A stretch of 63,382 nucleotides of DNA from NCBI GenBank assembly GCA_937870795.1, contig CALMWS010000078.1, positions 1 through 63,382 on the forward strand, read 5' to 3'. Below are positions 9,093 through 18,250 of this stretch, in pieces (the stretch's first letter is position 1; every line of letters starts with the position of its first letter). Position numbers and translations under genes: made by a program. Under the pieces are notes generated by a model. That model worked only from the letters and a program-made list of their open reading frames with translations. It searched no databases and was not told the DNA's origin. This stretch comes from an uncultured Bacteroidota bacterium. GTDB taxonomy: Bacteria > Bacteroidota > Bacteroidia > Chitinophagales > Saprospiraceae.

Positions 9093-9100
9093 TACCTTTG
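9093..9100 (+). promoter_or_regulatory. -7 promoter element of the lipoprotein gene, with inverted repeat
   Basis: TACCTTTG at 9093-9100 is a perfect -7 element. It overlaps the right arm of GTAAC-N7-GTTAC (9080-9096), a small inverted repeat that could bind a repressor. The element lies downstream of the longest open frame's first codon, which supports the start at 9111 or later. Confidence 0.6.
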
Positions 9101-9110
9101 CACCCTCATT

Positions 9111-10103
9111 ATGATGAACATGAAGATGCGCTTTTTAACATTAATTCTTGCTAGCATACTTGGAATTTCTTCTTGCTCCAATGAATTTGATTTGATTGAA
9201 GAAAAGGTGGAAACCCCTATCGTTTATGCTTTGTTGGATTACGAAGCACCTTATCAATACGTAAGACTGGAAAGAGCTTTTGCCTCTCCCACACAATCTG
9301 CCATTGAACTTGCTCAAAACCCGGATTCACTGTATTATAAAAATGCAGTGGTTAACCTTATTCTCAAAAGAGGTGGAGTTGACCAGACCTTTACCATGGA
9401 AGAAGTGGATGGCAGTGATATTGGTTATCCCCGTCAAGATGGTGTATTTGCCAAAGAACCCAACAAACTTTATAGAATTTCATCCGCACAACTCAACCTG
9501 GTACCCGGTGATGTGGTTAAACTTAATATCAACATTGGAGAAGGTGCACCCATTACATCAGAGACCACGATCATTATAAAGGCCATATCAACCTTTCCAA
9601 GACAGGGCAATCTGGTAGCGTTTTCCCCAATACAGAAGGACAATTTTAAGTGGAACCACACTGGCAATTTTCCGGGAGCGATCTTTAATCTGAAAGCATA
9701 CATCCATTATACAGAGGTACTCAATGGCACTGCAAGCCAAAAGACTCTGGAATGGAACATTGCCCGAAACGTAACCAAAGAGAATTATCTTGCGAGCCCG
9801 GGAGAGTTTTACAACTTCATTGGATCCAGCCTGGAAAAAAACCCAAACATTACCCGCTTCTTTGATGGCATGGATTATTACATCATATCCGGTGACCAAA
9901 GCATGGCCAGCTTTCTTTCCATTGGTCAGGCCAACACAGGCATTACCGGCAGTGGAGAACTGCCAACCTATACCAACCTCAGTAGAGGACTCGGCATCTT
10001 TGGATCAAAGGCTCAGACCATCATCTTAGGCCTGGGACTGGCACCTGGCACCATCTCAGAGTTAAAAAACAATAGCCTTACCAAAGAGCTCAATTTTCAG
10101 TAA
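9111..10103 (+). CDS. Uncharacterised outer-membrane/periplasmic lipoprotein, DUF4249-like
   Basis: A lipoprotein signal (MRFLTLILAS, lipobox ISSC) is followed by an all-beta protein of about 310 residues with strands resembling the start of DUF4249 proteins (PIVYALLDYEAPYQYVRLERAF-like order, truncated here). Several ATGs lie close together (9111, 9114, 9120, 9126); the signal peptide fits any of them. DUF4249 proteins usually accompany TonB-dependent receptors, but none is next door here. The end overlaps the convergent WbqC-like gene by 14 bp. Function unknown; family assignment is tentative. Confidence 0.7.
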   Translation: MMNMKMRFLTLILASILGISSCSNEFDLIEEKVETPIVYALLDYEAPYQYVRLERAFASPTQSAIELAQNPDSLYYKNAVVNLILKRGGVDQTFTMEEVDGSDIGYPRQDGVFAKEPNKLYRISSAQLNLVPGDVVKLNINIGEGAPITSETTIIIKAISTFPRQGNLVAFSPIQKDNFKWNHTGNFPGAIFNLKAYIHYTEVLNGTASQKTLEWNIARNVTKENYLASPGEFYNFIGSSLEKNPNITRFFDGMDYYIISGDQSMASFLSIGQANTGITGSGELPTYTNLSRGLGIFGSKAQTIILGLGLAPGTISELKNNSLTKELNFQ

Positions 10104-10695
10104 TAATAGAAAGGAATTGTGGGCTTTGAGGGCCCATATTCATGATCAGATCCAGACTGCTCAATTCTGGTACAAAACCTAATTTCGACATAAATATTTG
10201 GGGATAAGGCTTGTTTTCCAGTGTGGGCAATATTTCATTTTTCACAAAAGTGTCACTGGGCTTCCAAAGCAAAGGCTTCTTCAATGCTTTGCACATCCAT
10301 TCAAACGTTGTTAGGTTAAAATCAAAAAGAAAGCTTTTATGTTTGTCAAATAGTGGAAAAAGACTGTCGGCGTAATGCTCAAAAAATGGGGCGCTACCAT
10401 AACACGATCTAAGGGTCTCTTTATGCAAACGGGGCCAGGGCTGATCATAAGATATTTTTACATCTCTGATGTTCTGCTGTTGGTGTTTGCCCTTTTCTAA
10501 AGGAATGGATAGGGTGATGGTGCCATTGGGCCCGGATATTTTGTATTTGTTGCGCAGGCTTCTTTTTTGATAATTTTCATGTACATCAATGAAAACTTCT
10601 GCACTATGCCAATGAGCGGCCAGGTGAACCAGAGGGCCAAAGGTGGTTGATTTAACAATAAATGCCACAAAAACTGTTTTCACAAAGTTAAACAT
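10090..10695 (-). CDS. WbqC-like family protein
   Basis: The core VFIDVHENYQKRSLRNKY, then SIPLEKG and PWPRLHKETL...YGSAPFFEHY, matches the WbqC-like family, found in polysaccharide gene clusters and as a stand-alone gene next to signal peptidase genes in many Bacteroidota; its biochemical role is unknown. I chose ATG 10695, which follows a TAACTCTG near-consensus -7 on the minus strand; ATG 10725 would add ten residues (MFCNSGCCQQ) and fall before that element. About 201 residues. Divergent from the HerA-like gene. Confidence 0.8.
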   Translation of the reverse strand: MFNFVKTVFVAFIVKSTTFGPLVHLAAHWHSAEVFIDVHENYQKRSLRNKYKISGPNGTITLSIPLEKGKHQQQNIRDVKISYDQPWPRLHKETLRSCYGSAPFFEHYADSLFPLFDKHKSFLFDFNLTTFEWMCKALKKPLLWKPSDTFVKNEILPTLENKPYPQIFMSKLGFVPELSSLDLIMNMGPQSPQFLSIITEN

Positions 10696-10738
10696 TTGTT
10701 GACAACAGCCAGAGTTACAAAACATGTTGTGTTTTTGC

Positions 10739-10746
10739 TATATTTG
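10739..10746 (+). promoter_or_regulatory. -7 promoter element of the HerA-like gene
   Basis: TATATTTG is a perfect TAnnTTTG, 21 nt before ATG 10768. It decides the start, since the open frame otherwise extends back to 10696, upstream of the promoter. Confidence 0.65.
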
Positions 10747-10767
10747 TACAATTCAACAGCATTATCT

Positions 10768-12357
10768 ATGTCAAAGGAAAAATTCTCATCCGAAATACAA
10801 ACTGCCTATCAGTTCTCCGGGCCTTCCCTGATTTTGGGAGCCGCCATGTTTGAAACCGAAGTTTTAAAAGAACACTTTATAAGAGTACCACTAAAAACAC
10901 TAAACAGACACGGCCTGATCGCAGGAGCCACCGGTACGGGCAAAACCAAGACCCTTCAGGTAATCGCCGAACAATTGTCATCCCAGGGCGTTCCCAGTCT
11001 TTTGTTGGACATCAAAGGTGACCTTAGTGGCATTGCAGCCATGGGAACCACCAATGCAAAAATTGAGGAAAGGCACGAAAAAATTGGTCTCCCATTCATT
11101 GCAGATGGTTCTCCTGTAGAATTTTTAAGTCTGAGCCAGGACAAAGGATTGAGGCTGCGGGCTACGGTAACAGAATTTGGACCCGTACTTTTTTCGAAAA
11201 TCCTTGATCTCAATGACATTCAGACGGGGGTGGTCACCCTTGTGTTTAAATGGTGCGACGACAATCAATTGCCACTTATAGATCTCAATGATGTTAAGAA
11301 GGTATTGCAGTATTTGTCGAATGAAGGCAAGGAACAAATTGAGCAGGAATATGGCAGTATTTCTTCTACAACGGTGGGAACCATCATGCGAAAAATTGTT
11401 GAGCTCGAGCAACAGGGGGCAGAATTATTTTTTGGTGAGCCCTCTTTTGATGTTGAAGACCTCACCCGAAAGGATGAAGACGGCAAAGGAATCATATCCG
11501 TACTTAGGGTAACCGACATCCAGGATAAGCCCAAGCTGTTTTCAACGTTTATGCTGCAGATCCTTGCAGAAATTTATGCTACCTTCCCTGAAGCAGGAGA
11601 CCTCGACAGGCCCAAGCTTTGTTTATTTATAGATGAGGCCCACCTGGTATTTAATGAAGCCAGTAAAGCATTGTTGGATCAAATCGAGAGCATCATCAAA
11701 TTGATCAGATCCAAAGGCATCGGTATCTTTTTCATTACCCAAAACCCTGCTGATGTGCCAGATGCAGTGCTAAGTCAGCTCGGCTTAAAAGTGCAACATG
11801 CGCTCAGGGCTTTTACCGCCAAAGATCGCAAAGCAATCAAACTGGCTGCCGAAAACTTTCCAATCAGCGAATATTATGCTACAGACGAATTGCTCACTTC
11901 TTTGGGTATTGGAGAGGCAATGGCAACAGCCCTTAACGAAAAAGGCATTCCCACTCCGCTGGTTCATGTATTTTTACGAGCGCCCCAATCCAGGATGGAC
12001 ATACTCACCGATGAAGAGTTGGCGCATTTGTTGAGAAATTCCAAAATAGCCGCCAAATACAATCAAACCATCGACAGGGAAAGTGCCTATGAAATCCTGT
12101 CTGGTAAAATTGAGGAAGCACAGGAAGAGACTACCCAGGCAGAATTGCGCAAGCAGCGGGAAGATTACGAGGAACCGGTCAGGCGTCAGAAAGAGGAAAA
12201 ATCAACTTTTGAAAAGGTGATTACCAGTTCTACCACCCGGCAAATTGGGTCTACCATTGCCAGAGAACTCACCCGCGGTTTACTGGGTGTGCTGGGTGTT
12301 AAAACATCGACAAGAAGAACAAGCACTCGCAAAAAATCACCTTTTTCGTGGTTTTAG
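10768..12357 (+). CDS. DUF853 / HerA-like ATPase (YjgR family)
   Basis: A 530-residue P-loop ATPase of the HerA/FtsK group. Walker A GATGTGKT is at residues 53-60 and Walker B LCLFIDEAH near residue 285, followed by the sensor segment FFITQNPADVP. The tail (residues 450-530) is charged, QKEE-rich and ends in basic residues. E. coli YjgR is about 500 residues with unknown function; the fold is that of hexameric DNA/protein translocating motors. No nuclease partner (NurA, SIR2, etc.) is adjacent, so a defence role is not suggested by context. The permease gene begins 22 bp downstream, probably co-transcribed. Confidence 0.9.
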   Translation: MSKEKFSSEIQTAYQFSGPSLILGAAMFETEVLKEHFIRVPLKTLNRHGLIAGATGTGKTKTLQVIAEQLSSQGVPSLLLDIKGDLSGIAAMGTTNAKIEERHEKIGLPFIADGSPVEFLSLSQDKGLRLRATVTEFGPVLFSKILDLNDIQTGVVTLVFKWCDDNQLPLIDLNDVKKVLQYLSNEGKEQIEQEYGSISSTTVGTIMRKIVELEQQGAELFFGEPSFDVEDLTRKDEDGKGIISVLRVTDIQDKPKLFSTFMLQILAEIYATFPEAGDLDRPKLCLFIDEAHLVFNEASKALLDQIESIIKLIRSKGIGIFFITQNPADVPDAVLSQLGLKVQHALRAFTAKDRKAIKLAAENFPISEYYATDELLTSLGIGEAMATALNEKGIPTPLVHVFLRAPQSRMDILTDEELAHLLRNSKIAAKYNQTIDRESAYEILSGKIEEAQEETTQAELRKQREDYEEPVRRQKEEKSTFEKVITSSTTRQIGSTIARELTRGLLGVLGVKTSTRRTSTRKKSPFSWF

Positions 12358-12378
12358 GCCAGATAAATCATTGGGTTT

Positions 12379-14064
12379 TTGAAAAAATTAGACAAGTTCA
12401 TCCTCAAAAGTTTTGTAGGCCCTTACGTCCTATCTTTCTTCATTGCAGAGTTTGTACTCATCATGCAATTTCTGTGGAAATACATAGACGACATTTTGGG
12501 CAAAGGCTTTTCTATGCTGGATATTATGGAGTTGGTATTGTACTATGCAGCTTCAATAACCCCAATGGCTTTACCCATCTCCATCTTGTTATCCTCGGTG
12601 ATGGTATACGGTGATATTTCTGAAAAATATGAATTGTCGAGCATGAAATCCGCCGGCATTTCGCTGCTCAGGGTCATGCGTCCGGCCATCTACCTTTCGG
12701 TGGCAACAGCAATGTTTTCTGTTTTTGCTTCCAATTACGTTAAACCCATATCCACCTATCAATTCAAAAAAAGATTTGACCTCATACGCAAGCAAAAATC
12801 TACACTTTCAATAGAAGAAGGTATTTTCAACAATGAGTTTCGCGATATTATAATACGGGTTGGTGAAAAGGCCAGAAATGAGAAAGATGTCAAAGATGTG
12901 ATCATCTACGATCATTCTCTACCCGACAAGTCATTGCTCAACATGATCAAAGCCGATTCTGCTGAAATGTTTGCCACGGAAGATGGTCATTATTTTGTGA
13001 TGAATCTGCAAAAGGGAGAACAGTATCAGGAATTGGAACGAAACCGAAAAGACAATGGCCATATGGCCTACCCACTGGTGCGCACAAGTTTTGAAAAATG
13101 GTCGAAGGTGATAGATATGAGCAATTTTTATCTCAGCGAATCTGATCTCAACATCAGCCGCAACCGGGAAGACATGCTCAACACCTTGCAGTTGCTCAGG
13201 CAAATTGATACCATCAATCTCAACATCCATACCCACAAAAGCAAAGCTGTACTTACCTATGCAGCTTTTGAGGGTAAAAAATTACTCGATCAGGAAAGCT
13301 ACCAGGAAAGGATCAGGGCAGAAAAAAAAGAAGCTATACCCGTTGCTCCGGAACCAAAAGTGCAAAATCCTGCTATACAAAGACCGTTGCCCAGAAGGTC
13401 TTCACCAACTGTAAGCACTGAGAATGCCTACCTGCTTCATAAAGAAAGAATGAAGGAGTTGCAAAAAGAAATCGAAGCCCAAAAGGGTAAGGCCAATGAA
13501 CCCGTTAAGCCTTTCCAAAACAATGCCGGAAATGGTAGTTTCAGAAGGTTGCCTGAATACAACCTCAAGACAGTTTCTTCATTTTATGAGACCTTTGATA
13601 GTGTGACCAGAAACAACATAGTAATGAGGGCCATACCGGCTGTGACAGCCAACATGGATCTTGCCAATGCTGCTTTTTACAATGTAGACAATGCGGTTCA
13701 CCAAAAACAAATCTACATACTTAGATTGGGGCAACAGTACAGTTTTTCACTGGTGTGTATTTTGTTTTTATTCATAGGAGCACCTTTGGGTTCGATCATT
13801 CGAAAAGGGGGATACGGTTATCCCTTGCTGGTGGCAATCTTATTTTATATGCTGTTTATCATTTCTACCATTGTGGGCGAGAAATTGGTTAAAAGCGATA
13901 CCTTCCCCGGTTGGTTTGGCGCCTGGTTGCCTTGCTTATTGCTTTTACCTTTTGGCATCTATTTCACCTATCAGGCACTGAATGATGCAAGATTTAGCTG
14001 GATGGACAAAGTAGAACAGGCAATTTTGAAGGTTTTTAAGCCCTTTGTAACCACAAGCCGATAG
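12379..14064 (+). CDS. LptF/LptG-family permease with enlarged periplasmic domain
   Basis: A YjgP/YjgQ-type transmembrane subunit of the lipopolysaccharide export ABC transporter. Transmembrane segments lie near residues 15-37, 55-80 and 95-120 and three more after about residue 440. Family signs are KLDKFILKSFVGPY at the start and the late segment FLFIGAPLGSIIRKGGYGYP. The protein has 561 residues against about 360 in E. coli; the extra length is in the periplasmic domain and includes a proline-rich, then charged coiled-coil-like insert (about residues 318-390). The only plausible start is TTG 12379 (TTG AAA AAA TTA). A single LptF/G gene here means its partner is elsewhere. Confidence 0.88.
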   Translation: MKKLDKFILKSFVGPYVLSFFIAEFVLIMQFLWKYIDDILGKGFSMLDIMELVLYYAASITPMALPISILLSSVMVYGDISEKYELSSMKSAGISLLRVMRPAIYLSVATAMFSVFASNYVKPISTYQFKKRFDLIRKQKSTLSIEEGIFNNEFRDIIIRVGEKARNEKDVKDVIIYDHSLPDKSLLNMIKADSAEMFATEDGHYFVMNLQKGEQYQELERNRKDNGHMAYPLVRTSFEKWSKVIDMSNFYLSESDLNISRNREDMLNTLQLLRQIDTINLNIHTHKSKAVLTYAAFEGKKLLDQESYQERIRAEKKEAIPVAPEPKVQNPAIQRPLPRRSSPTVSTENAYLLHKERMKELQKEIEAQKGKANEPVKPFQNNAGNGSFRRLPEYNLKTVSSFYETFDSVTRNNIVMRAIPAVTANMDLANAAFYNVDNAVHQKQIYILRLGQQYSFSLVCILFLFIGAPLGSIIRKGGYGYPLLVAILFYMLFIISTIVGEKLVKSDTFPGWFGAWLPCLLLLPFGIYFTYQALNDARFSWMDKVEQAILKVFKPFVTTSR

Positions 14065-14091
14065 TTTTCGTAAATATTGACAAGCTTTTCT

Positions 14092-14099
14092 TATATTTG
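14092..14099 (+). promoter_or_regulatory. -7 promoter element of the NUDIX regulator gene
   Basis: TATATTTG, perfect match; a near-consensus TTTTC lies about 21 nt upstream (14065-14069). Transcription would begin near 14105. Confidence 0.6.
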
Positions 14100-14124
14100 T
14101 TAATAACATTACTTAGTGTCATTT

Positions 14125-14859
14125 ATGGAAGTGGCTACTTCAAACCAGGCAAGCAAAGAAAACATAAATACATGGATCTCACAGATCCATACCGAATTCA
14201 AATTGGCGATGTCGGTAGATTGTGTGATTTTTGGCTATACCGAAGCAGATCTTTATGTAGCCCTAATACCCTGTAACATGCCTCCATACGAGGGCGAATT
14301 GTCTTTGGTGGGTGATTTGTTGCACGCCAATGAAGACCTTGACCTGGCTGTGGGCAGGATCTTGTGGGACAGGATAGGCTTGCGAAATGTATATTGTGAA
14401 CAGGTTCAGACCTTTAGCAAGTTGGGCAGGCATCCCTTGGGTAGGGTGGTGACTGTTGCCTATTATTCTCTGATCAAGGTTGAAGATTATAAAAAGGTGG
14501 CCCCCTCCGACTGTCCTTTGGTATGGAAAAAAGTTGACGATGTGGGAAAGCTGGCCTTTGACCACAACGACATCTTTGATTTGTGTCTTGAAAAATTGAG
14601 GAGGCAATTGCGTGAACACCCCGTAGGATTTAGCTTGTTGCCCAAAAAATTTACCCTCAATCAACTTCAGCAGCTTTATGAAGTTATACTCAACATATCA
14701 TTTGATAAAAGAAATTTCCGGCGGAAACTTAAAGTATTAGATGCCATTACAGACACAGGTGAAGTGGAAAGAGACGTAAGGCACAGACCTGCCAAGTTGT
14801 ATTCCTTTGATGTTGAAAGATTTGAGGCGTCTCCCAAAAATGCATTCATGTTGCCATAA
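14125..14859 (+). CDS. NUDIX-domain transcriptional regulator (NrtR/AraR-like)
   Basis: About 244 residues: an N-terminal NUDIX-like fold (DCVIFGYTEADLYVALI, then GELSLVGDLLHANEDLDLAVGRILWDRIGL truncated here) with the catalytic Nudix box degenerated, so it probably senses rather than hydrolyses a ligand. A C-terminal winged helix follows (KKFTLNQLQQLYEVIL ... FDKRNFRRKL). Bacteroidota proteins of this plan regulate sugar or NAD genes, usually next to their targets; no such target is adjacent here. I chose ATG 14125; a GTG three codons upstream (14116) is possible. Confidence 0.85.
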   Translation: MEVATSNQASKENINTWISQIHTEFKLAMSVDCVIFGYTEADLYVALIPCNMPPYEGELSLVGDLLHANEDLDLAVGRILWDRIGLRNVYCEQVQTFSKLGRHPLGRVVTVAYYSLIKVEDYKKVAPSDCPLVWKKVDDVGKLAFDHNDIFDLCLEKLRRQLREHPVGFSLLPKKFTLNQLQQLYEVILNISFDKRNFRRKLKVLDAITDTGEVERDVRHRPAKLYSFDVERFEASPKNAFMLP

Positions 14860-14861
14860 AT

Positions 14862-14884
14862 AAAAAAGGGTCGTAAAACGACCC
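14862..14884 (-). terminator. Intrinsic terminator of trxA
   Basis: GGGTCGT (14868-14874) and ACGACCC (14878-14884) form a seven-pair stem with a 3-nt loop. On the minus strand it is followed by TTTTTT, so it terminates trxA. On the plus strand the tail is not T-rich. Confidence 0.8.
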
Positions 14885-14908
14885 CTCTATCTTAGTTACT
14901 GCCAACCA

Positions 14909-15226
14909 TTAGTTGAGCTGCGCATTTATTTTTTCTGCCAGATTGGCTTTGGTAGTAGTTCCTACATGTTTGTCAACCACCTGACCGTCTTTGATGATAA
15001 GGATGGTAGGAATTGAGCGAATGCCATACTGCATTGAGATTTGCGGGTTTTCGTCAACATTTACTTTGCCGATTTTTACCCTGCCGTCAAAATCTTTTGC
15101 CAGGTCTTCAACGATCGGACCGATCAATCTGCATGGTCCGCACCATTCTGCCCAAAAGTCAATTACTGCAACACCTCCGGATAAGGCGGTTTCCTTGAAG
15201 TTTGCATCTGTGAATTCTAATGCCAT
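14909..15226 (-). CDS. trxA: Thioredoxin
   Basis: A 105-residue cytoplasmic disulfide reductase with active site WCGPC (Cys29, Cys32), the following VEDLAKDFDGRVKIGKVNVDENP and the cis-Pro segment IRSIPTILI. The start ATG 15226 (MALEFTDANF) gives the normal length; 21 codons more are open upstream but not conserved. Followed by a strong terminator. Confidence 0.97.
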   Translation of the reverse strand: MALEFTDANFKETALSGGVAVIDFWAEWCGPCRLIGPIVEDLAKDFDGRVKIGKVNVDENPQISMQYGIRSIPTILIIKDGQVVDKHVGTTTKANLAEKINAQLN

Positions 15227-15366
15227 TGTCTTATTTGTTTGATAATTTTTTGTAAATATACAACATCTCAAACACCCATTCGGTGACAAAAGTTGCAGAC
15301 CGGTATCAGGAAGAATATTAATGCTTTGTTAAATGACCGCTGGCCGACAAATCAACATTGGCTCGA

Positions 15367-16656
15367 TCAGGCGCCGACCTTGCTTTCTCCCGCAAGAGGT
15401 ATACGATCCAGCATTTCCTTGATCTTGTCTCTGTGTTGGAAGAAAGTAGGCAATTCTGCTTCTGGCATGGGTTTGGCGGGTTGGAAAACCTCCCTTAAGT
15501 GGTTGACCTGTCTGCCATTTTTCCAGAATCGGAAACAAACATGTGGACCCGTAGCCAGACCGGTAGATCCAACATAACCTATGGTTTGACCCTGTCTTAC
15601 CCTTGTACCTCTTTTAACGCCTTTGGCATAACCCTGCATGTGCAGGTACTGGGTTTGGTAAACTTTGTCGTGTTTGATTTTTACATATCTACCGTTATTG
15701 CCGGTATAGGCTGCTTCTTCAACAACGCCATCTGCCACTGCTCTGATGGGGGTGCCATAGGGGGCAGCATAGTCTGTACCCAAATGTGGTATGGTCTTAC
15801 GGCGGATGGGGTGGAACCTTCTCATGTTAAAGCCCGATGAGATTCTTGTGAATTTAACCGGTGATTTGAGGAAAGAACTTCTTGCCGGACGGCCTTGATA
15901 ATCATAATATCCATTGAAATCACCATTTTCGTATAATACGCTGTAATGATCCCCGGATTCATTTTTATAATAGGCTCCAATCAATTTTCCCATGCCAATC
16001 TCCTGGCCGTCGATGTATTTTTTCTCAAAAACGACTTTGAACTTATCTCCTTTTTGCGTGTGGTAAAAGTCGACAGAAGAGGCAAGCGCATCTTCCATTT
16101 TATCAATAATGGCAGGATTGACACCCCTTTCTGATAATGTGTTCCATAAGCTGGTTTCGATTTCTCCGGAAGCGGTTTCAACACAGGTTTCAAATGCTCT
16201 TTCGTAAAGATTGATAGATACACTGTCTCTCAGATCATATACTACATAATGAAGAGGACTAGGTTCATATACAAGGGCGCAGGCTTTGCTGCAGCTGTCT
16301 TGCCTTACAATGTGGTATTCTCTGCCCGGTCTCAGGTTGGTTACCTTAAAGATGTCTTTTGCCTTTTGTTCCAAAAGATGGATAACATCACCTCCGATGC
16401 CATTTTCAGACAAGATTTCACCCAAAACCTCACCCTTATTTACACGATAAGTCGAAAGGTGGTAATTGCCGGTATCAAATCCAAAAATAACGGGGTTGTT
16501 TTTGTCCTGTACAATGGATTCAGCAATACCAAAATGCTGATTAGCAATACTTTCAATTTTTTTATAGCCGGATATCAGTGTCAGTGCCAGCAGACAGGAC
16601 ATCAATATGTCCACTCTTACAGCTGACTTTTTTTGCTGTATCTTGTTTTTGTGCAC
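15367..16656 (-). CDS. M23-family metallopeptidase (LytM/peptidoglycan endopeptidase)
   Basis: A 429-residue membrane-anchored or exported protein: one hydrophobic segment at residues 15-33, an OapA/LysM-like middle region, and a C-terminal peptidase_M23 domain with PHLGTDYAAP (zinc His and Asp, near residue 290), LHMQGY (near 338) and GPHVCFRFW (near 371). All ligands of the HxxxD and HxH type are present. It probably cleaves peptidoglycan cross-links. The frame opens with GTG 16656; an internal ATG at 16602 would remove the charged N-terminus. Monocistronic. Confidence 0.88.
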   Translation of the reverse strand: MHKNKIQQKKSAVRVDILMSCLLALTLISGYKKIESIANQHFGIAESIVQDKNNPVIFGFDTGNYHLSTYRVNKGEVLGEILSENGIGGDVIHLLEQKAKDIFKVTNLRPGREYHIVRQDSCSKACALVYEPSPLHYVVYDLRDSVSINLYERAFETCVETASGEIETSLWNTLSERGVNPAIIDKMEDALASSVDFYHTQKGDKFKVVFEKKYIDGQEIGMGKLIGAYYKNESGDHYSVLYENGDFNGYYDYQGRPARSSFLKSPVKFTRISSGFNMRRFHPIRRKTIPHLGTDYAAPYGTPIRAVADGVVEEAAYTGNNGRYVKIKHDKVYQTQYLHMQGYAKGVKRGTRVRQGQTIGYVGSTGLATGPHVCFRFWKNGRQVNHLREVFQPAKPMPEAELPTFFQHRDKIKEMLDRIPLAGESKVGA

Positions 16657-16807
16657 GGTTTCAGTTTTAAATTGTAATATTCGCTAACCGCGCAAAGATA
16701 GCCCTCGCGAGCTGGGAATTTTGTTTTCAAATTGTTATTGAAATCTTAAAATACCCGGTTTCTTTGCGATCGCAAAATAAGCACAATCTGCCAAAGAGAA
16801 CCAATTT

Positions 16808-17389
16808 TTATATGCCTTTTTCGAAAATAACAAACAATTCATTGCCAAAACGCGGGGGTATCGAATTATACGCATCAGACATTTCTTTAATATGAAATTT
16901 GTCTCCAAATAATATTTGGTATTCCTCTCTTGTGCCTCCAAAAGGGGGGCCATGTTTTTCGAAATGACTTTTAAAAAGTAAGCCTGCTATTTTGCCCCCG
17001 GGATTCAGCAATTGATAACATTTTTCAACATAAGCCATCCTCAATTCAGGATCCAGTGCGCAAAAAAACGTCTGCTCAACAATGAGGTCGTAACTTCCCT
17101 TCAATTCAAAAAAATTGCATTGGATAGCCCTTATTTTTTCATTGCCTTCAAATCTCTTTAACGGTACAGCAGACAGATCACAGACCGTTATGTTTTGAAA
17201 AGCTTTTTCTGAAAGATAATCTGCTTCATACGCATTGCCCGCTCCAGGTATCAGAATTGAAACTTCTTTGGACACAAGCTGATCGAAATAAGCGGTGAGA
17301 GGGGGCGAAGCCATGCCCATATCCCAGCCAGTTTCATTTTGAATGTATCGCTGTGTCCAATATTGTTCTCCAAGGTTTTCCTTATTCAT
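16808..17389 (-). CDS. TPMT-family SAM-dependent methyltransferase
   Basis: A 193-residue class I methyltransferase. The opening WTQRYIQNETGWDMG and the SPPLTAYFDQL segment are typical of the thiopurine S-methyltransferase family (also halide/thiol methyltransferases). The SAM loop is ILIPGAGNAYEADYL and motif II VEQTFFCALDPELR follows. ATG 17389 is preferred; a TTG two codons upstream is also in frame. Substrates in bacteria include thiols, selenite or tellurite. Divergent from folP. Confidence 0.8.
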   Translation of the reverse strand: MNKENLGEQYWTQRYIQNETGWDMGMASPPLTAYFDQLVSKEVSILIPGAGNAYEADYLSEKAFQNITVCDLSAVPLKRFEGNEKIRAIQCNFFELKGSYDLIVEQTFFCALDPELRMAYVEKCYQLLNPGGKIAGLLFKSHFEKHGPPFGGTREEYQILFGDKFHIKEMSDAYNSIPPRFGNELFVIFEKGI

Positions 17390-17425
17390 GGGCAAGACTT
17401 ATTTTTACAATGAATAACAAAGATA

Positions 17426-18250
17426 GTGACTATTAATTGCAGGGGAAAATTGATCGACCTAAGCCTTCCAAAGGTGATGGGCATTCTCAACATAAACGAT
17501 GATTCTTTTTATGAAGGTAGCAGGGTGCAAAACGCTAAACTTGCCCGCGATAAAGCCGAAAAAATGTTGGCTGAAGGAGCCACTTTTGTTGATGTAGGTG
17601 CCATGTCATCCAGACCCGGAGCCAGACTTCTGGACGCCCAGGATGAATGGCAGGTATTGCAGCCGATTTTGGCGGAATTGATGAACGTTACTGACATAAT
17701 AATCTCGGTGGATACAGTTTGGTCTTATACAGCACAACGAGCATTGGATCAGGGTGTGCACATCATCAATGATATCAGCGCCGGCAGCCTGGATGAAGGT
17801 ATGATGAGTACCTTAAACATGTTCAGCGATGTACCTTATATAATGATGCACATGAGAGGCAGGCCTGAAACCATGCAACAGCAAACAAATTATGAAAATG
17901 TGGTTTTGGATGTTCTCAAATATTTTTCGCATAAAATAAGACAGGCTCGCGATTGTGGTATTAAAGACCTCATCATCGACCCGGGCTTTGGCTTTGCCAA
18001 AACGAAAGAGCAAAGTTTTGAATTGCTAAAGCATCTAATGGAGTTCCAGATATTTGACCTTCCCATATTGGCCGGTCTTTCCAGGAAAAGTATGTTGTAC
18101 AAGACACTTAATGTGCAGGCAGCAGATGCACTAAATGCAACTTCGGTGGTAAACACAATAGCCCTCATCAACGGTGCATCAATATTGAGGGTACACGATG
18201 TAAGAGAAGCAGTAGAGGCTATTGAGTTTTATAAACTTGTAAAACCCTGA
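17426..18250 (+). CDS. folP: Dihydropteroate synthase
   Basis: Makes dihydropteroate in folate synthesis from p-aminobenzoate and the pterin pyrophosphate. 274 residues with MGILNINDDSFYEGSR (family form MGILNVTPDSF), DVGAMSSRPGA, the IDPGFGFAKT pterin site and GLSRKSMLY near the C-terminus. The likely start is GTG 17426; an ATG at 17410 is out of frame and soon stops. It ends directly against the stop of the convergent PorP/SprF gene with no intervening base. Confidence 0.95.
   Translation: MTINCRGKLIDLSLPKVMGILNINDDSFYEGSRVQNAKLARDKAEKMLAEGATFVDVGAMSSRPGARLLDAQDEWQVLQPILAELMNVTDIIISVDTVWSYTAQRALDQGVHIINDISAGSLDEGMMSTLNMFSDVPYIMMHMRGRPETMQQQTNYENVVLDVLKYFSHKIRQARDCGIKDLIIDPGFGFAKTKEQSFELLKHLMEFQIFDLPILAGLSRKSMLYKTLNVQAADALNATSVVNTIALINGASILRVHDVREAVEAIEFYKLVKP

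Noticed and set aside
10768-12357. HerA-like ATPase as part of a defence system
   Set aside because: No nuclease, SIR2, NurA or other effector is next to it; the neighbours are an LPS permease and a WbqC-like protein, so the YjgR family assignment is enough.
14125-14859. NUDIX protein as an active hydrolase
   Set aside because: The Nudix box is degenerate and a winged helix follows, so a regulator is the better reading.
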